From an uncultured Alphaproteobacteria bacterium (GTDB taxonomy: Bacteria; Pseudomonadota; Alphaproteobacteria; HIMB59; GCA-002718135), in NCBI GenBank assembly GCA_902602695.1, contig CACKRO010000005.1, positions 37,229 to 101,228 of the forward strand: a DNA stretch of 64,000 bases, given 5' to 3'. This document shows, piece by piece, positions 61,614-64,000 of the stretch. A program made the translations under genes and the position numbers. The notes below the pieces were generated by a model. It made no database searches and was not told the DNA's origin. It saw nothing but the letters and a program-made list of their open reading frames with translations. Positions within the stretch are counted from its first letter, which is position 1. Every line of letters starts with the position of its first letter.

Positions 61614-62591
61614 ATGAGTAATTTATTAAATAGTTATTTTGTAAAAACACATAAACTTGAGATTAGTATTACAATAATCGCAATCGTTCTGTTTCTAATA
61701 TACTTTTTAGGTGCACCACATGTTTTCACTCGCTTTCCAATTTATAGGGCATTTATGCAATCAATGCCTTTTTTTGGAATCATTGCTATATCAGCAACAT
61801 TTGTCGTTACGCTTGGTGAAATTGATTTATCATTTCCTTCTATAGTTGGAATTACTTCATTAATATTTGGAATGGTTATGACATCAACTGATGGTAACGT
61901 TTTCATTGCATTTATACTTGCAACTTCTCTTGGAATGTTTGCGGGTCTAGTTAATGGATTACTCGTTACTAAAATAGGTATTCCTTCAATAGTAGCTACA
62001 ATAGGGACATTATTTTTTTGGCGTGGATTGGTTAATGTAATTTCCCAAGGAAGTGGTATTGCAATCGTCGATGTAGCAGATGGAACCTGGCATCATATGA
62101 TATTTGTTGAAAAATTATTTGGAAAAATTCCAATGCAATTTATTTGGTTCATTGTTTTAACTGGATTAATGCAATGGGTTTATCGATACCATAAATTTGG
62201 AAATCACATCCACTTTGTAGGTGACAACAAAGCAAGTGCTCAAATGATGGGAATTAATGTTGATAATGTAAAAATTATTGCTTTTGTTCAACTTGGATTT
62301 TTCTCTGCTTTAGCAGGAATCTTTACAATGTATGAAATGTTATATTTCTGGCCTACACAAGGTGAAGGTTTAATGTTAACGACACTAGCAGCTGTCTTTG
62401 TTGGTGGTACTTCAGTCTTTGGTGGTAAAGGTACTATTTTTGGAACTTTTATTGGAGTATTAATTATTGGATCATTAGAATCAGGAATAGTTGCTTTAGG
62501 GTTATCTGGTTTTTATGTAAAATTTATTAACGGACTCATGATTACAGTAGCCGTAACAGTCTACGCTCTAATACAAAGAAGAAAAAATTAA
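61614..62591 (+). CDS. Sugar ABC transporter permease, ribose type (RbsC family)
   Basis: A polytopic inner-membrane protein of 325 residues with about nine helices. The family segments FVVTLGEIDLSFPSIVGITS, GLLVTKIGIPSIVATIGT, VGDNKASAQMMGINVDNVKI and AAVFVGGTSVFGGKGTIFGTF are clear. It forms the channel for the sugar bound by the upstream protein. Its end overlaps the convergent SDR gene stop by 4 nt. Confidence 0.92.
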   Translation: MSNLLNSYFVKTHKLEISITIIAIVLFLIYFLGAPHVFTRFPIYRAFMQSMPFFGIIAISATFVVTLGEIDLSFPSIVGITSLIFGMVMTSTDGNVFIAFILATSLGMFAGLVNGLLVTKIGIPSIVATIGTLFFWRGLVNVISQGSGIAIVDVADGTWHHMIFVEKLFGKIPMQFIWFIVLTGLMQWVYRYHKFGNHIHFVGDNKASAQMMGINVDNVKIIAFVQLGFFSALAGIFTMYEMLYFWPTQGEGLMLTTLAAVFVGGTSVFGGKGTIFGTFIGVLIIGSLESGIVALGLSGFYVKFINGLMITVAVTVYALIQRRKN

Positions 62592-63325
62592 TAAGTAGCT
62601 CTACCTCCACTCAAATCAAAAGTTGAGCCTGTTGTGTAAGAATTTTCTTCAGAAGACATCCATGCAACTAAAGAAGCTAATTCTTCAACTAACACAAATC
62701 TATTTCTAGGAATTTTTGATAACATATAATCAATATGTTCTTGGGTAATTTGATCAAAAATACGCGTTTTAGCAGGCGCAGGAGTAACACAATTTACTGA
62801 AATGTTATTTTCTGCTAATTCTTTTCCTAAAGATTTAGTAAGTGCGATAACTCCTGCTTTAGCTGCACTATAAGGCATTGCATTAGGATTACCTTCCTTA
62901 CCAGCTATCGAAGAAATATTAACTATACGTCCATAATTATGTTTTATGAAATGAGGAACTATAGTTTTGCAGCAATAAAATACTCCACTTAGATCTATAT
63001 CTATAACTTTTTGCCATTCCTCAAGCGGATAATCCCATGTCTTAAAGTTTGGTCCAGCTATTCCTGCATTATTTATTAAAATATCAATTTTGTTTTCATA
63101 CGTAAGACTTTTGGCAAATGCACTCTCTACACTTTTATAATTTGAAACATCAACTTCAATTTTTTGAGTATTTTTTAAATCAACTTTATTCAAATATTCT
63201 GTATCTTTATCCCATATTAATACTTTTGCACCTGACTCAATAAATCTTTTTGTAATTGCTAACCCAAAGCCTTGTGCTCCACCTGTTACAATTGCGACTC
63301 TATTTTCTAAATTAATTTTATTCAT
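62588..63325 (-). CDS. Short-chain dehydrogenase/reductase
   Basis: A classical SDR of 245 residues: VTGGAQGFGLAIT, DVSNYKSVESAF, NNAGIAGPN, IVNISSIAGKEG and the catalytic Tyr/Lys in MPYSAAKAGVIAL. The ending TGSTFDLSGGRATY is typical of dehydrogenases acting on sugars, sugar acids or 3-oxoacyl groups. It is coupled by TAATG to the peroxiredoxin gene upstream. In a deoxysugar route it could oxidise a 2-keto-3-deoxy acid; this is only inference. Confidence 0.87.
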   Translation of the reverse strand: MNKINLENRVAIVTGGAQGFGLAITKRFIESGAKVLIWDKDTEYLNKVDLKNTQKIEVDVSNYKSVESAFAKSLTYENKIDILINNAGIAGPNFKTWDYPLEEWQKVIDIDLSGVFYCCKTIVPHFIKHNYGRIVNISSIAGKEGNPNAMPYSAAKAGVIALTKSLGKELAENNISVNCVTPAPAKTRIFDQITQEHIDYMLSKIPRNRFVLVEELASLVAWMSSEENSYTTGSTFDLSGGRATY

Positions 63326-63789
63326 TAGATTTGTTCTAAAATATATTCCGCTGAACTAACATTATATTCGCCATCGTTTTCAACAAATTTGTTTATAATC
63401 ACATTATTCTCAATTATCATGGCAAACCTTCGACATCTAAAACCCATATAATTTTTTCTCTTATCCGATATCAAGTCAAAATACTTTGTAATCTCTGCAT
63501 TTCCATCTGCAATTCCATTGATCATTTCTCCATCTGTATAACTCACTAACCAAGATTTCATAACATGTTCATCGTTTACAGATAGACAGTAAATGCCATC
63601 AATTTTTTTATCTATAAATGCATTATATAATTTTATGTAACCTGGAAGATGTTTCTCAGAACAAGTTGGTGTAAATGCACCTGGAACACCAAATAGAATA
63701 ATTTTTTTTTTTATAAATTCATTTTTTAATGAAGATACTGTTGATATACCTTTTTTAATTATAGGCACTTTAAAATCATCAATAACCAT
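63325..63789 (-). CDS. Peroxiredoxin of the Prx5/redoxin type
   Basis: A 154-residue thiol peroxidase. The peroxidatic Cys lies in GVPGAFTPTCSEKHLPGY, followed by CLSVNDEHVMKSW and the Prx5-type MGFRCRRFAMIIENNV segment. There is no signal peptide. It detoxifies hydrogen peroxide or organic peroxides. The DsbD-like gene ends 5 nt upstream, so the two probably form a redox unit with the SDR. Confidence 0.88.
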   Translation of the reverse strand: MVIDDFKVPIIKKGISTVSSLKNEFIKKKIILFGVPGAFTPTCSEKHLPGYIKLYNAFIDKKIDGIYCLSVNDEHVMKSWLVSYTDGEMINGIADGNAEITKYFDLISDKRKNYMGFRCRRFAMIIENNVIINKFVENDGEYNVSSAEYILEQI

Positions 63790-63794
63790 ATTTT

Positions 63795-64000
63795 TTATTT
63801 AACTTTATTATATGTTTCAAATATTTCTTTCTCAGTCAATATTTCATTCATTACTATACCTTCTGGAAACTTTGAAGAGTAAAATGCATTAAAAGGTATT
63901 CCAAATTTATTATATTTTTTTAAAAATTTATTTATTTTTTCATTTGGTTGTGTCCAATCAGCTTTTATTAATGTCACTTCTTGTGAATCAAAAAAATTTG
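63795..64000 (-). CDS. C-terminal thioredoxin part of a DsbD-like thiol-disulfide reductase (5' end outside the window)
   Basis: The minus-strand frame is open beyond the GTG used in the ORF track, to the window end, so this is the tail of a longer gene. The readable residues (SQEVTLIKADWTQPNEKINKFLKKYNKFGIPFNAFYSS, then LTEKEIFETYNKVK) match the C-terminal domain of DsbD/ScsB-type proteins, where an LKADWT segment and a cis-Pro loop (GIP) are conserved. The full protein would move electrons from cytoplasmic thioredoxin to the periplasm. The redox-active Cys pair would lie outside the window. Confidence 0.72.
   Translation of the reverse strand, partial: NFFDSQEVTLIKADWTQPNEKINKFLKKYNKFGIPFNAFYSSKFPEGIVMNEILTEKEIFETYNKVK

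Noticed and set aside
1-64000. tRNA, rRNA, CRISPR, IS element or integrase
   Set aside because: I looked for T-arm-like GTTCGA motifs, regularly spaced repeats and transposase motifs and found none.

Overview
The window is a strongly AT-rich, very tightly packed bacterial segment. Intergenic gaps are short (the longest is about 190 bp), 1-11 nt gene overlaps are frequent, and I found no insertion sequences, tRNAs, rRNAs or CRISPR arrays. A CcrM-type GANTC methyltransferase with its C-terminal RAMA domain, and the gene orders mutY / DUF721-dsbA-smc, atpI-B-E-F'-F and ispH-thrB-rnhA, point to an alphaproteobacterium. The AT bias, compactness and many ABC transporter and sugar-acid genes fit a streamlined marine lineage (SAR11, HIMB59 or AEGEAN-169 type). 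The exact clade cannot be decided from this sequence.

Layout. (1) 1-1371: end of ccrM, a rhodanese and a small exported protein. (2) 1394-8759: a cell-surface locus with a classical autotransporter (beta-propeller plus two Ig-like domains), a MATE pump, a GNAT-like protein, a stand-alone inverse-autotransporter beta-barrel coupled to a small secreted protein, and a secreted putative metalloprotease. (3) 8878-20614: a purine super-cluster: guaB (lacking its CBS module), purE, purK, purC, purD, purF, purN, purM, a fused purSL and purQ, which is most of the route to IMP plus the first GMP-specific step. (4) 20616-30736: housekeeping: mutY, a DciA-like DUF721 gene, dsbA-like, a short smc, the F0 genes of ATP synthase, ispH, thrB, rnhA and yceI. 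(5) 30733-46858: accessory catabolism: a GMC oxidoreductase and SDR; a SorC-type regulator; a polyol ABC transporter without its own ATPase, followed by two polyol dehydrogenases; xylulokinase; then DMT, serine hydrolase, Ldh-family, D-lactate dehydrogenase-like and PhyH genes. (6) 46865-51437: Gfo/Idh, rhamnose mutarotase-like, COG3618 lactonase, PdxA-like and rhamnonate-dehydratase-like genes, suggesting non-phosphorylating deoxysugar oxidation. (7) 51441-59627: eight consecutive minus-strand genes running desaturase, ferredoxin reductase, Rieske ferredoxin, PanB-like, second desaturase, fatty-acid-hydroxylase-type protein, SMP-30 lactonase and IlvD/Edd dehydratase. This is the best candidate for an undescribed pathway. 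(8) 59818-64000: a ribose-type ABC transporter, an SDR, a peroxiredoxin and the end of a DsbD-like gene.

Two regulatory patterns recur. Both ABC operons have a perfect inverted repeat with a 9-nt spacer just upstream of the binding-protein gene. Both also have a strong intrinsic-terminator hairpin directly after that gene, whose stem contains the only visible Shine-Dalgarno sequence of the next transporter gene. This would couple read-through to translation of the membrane components. All functional calls are made by eye from motifs; no search was run.
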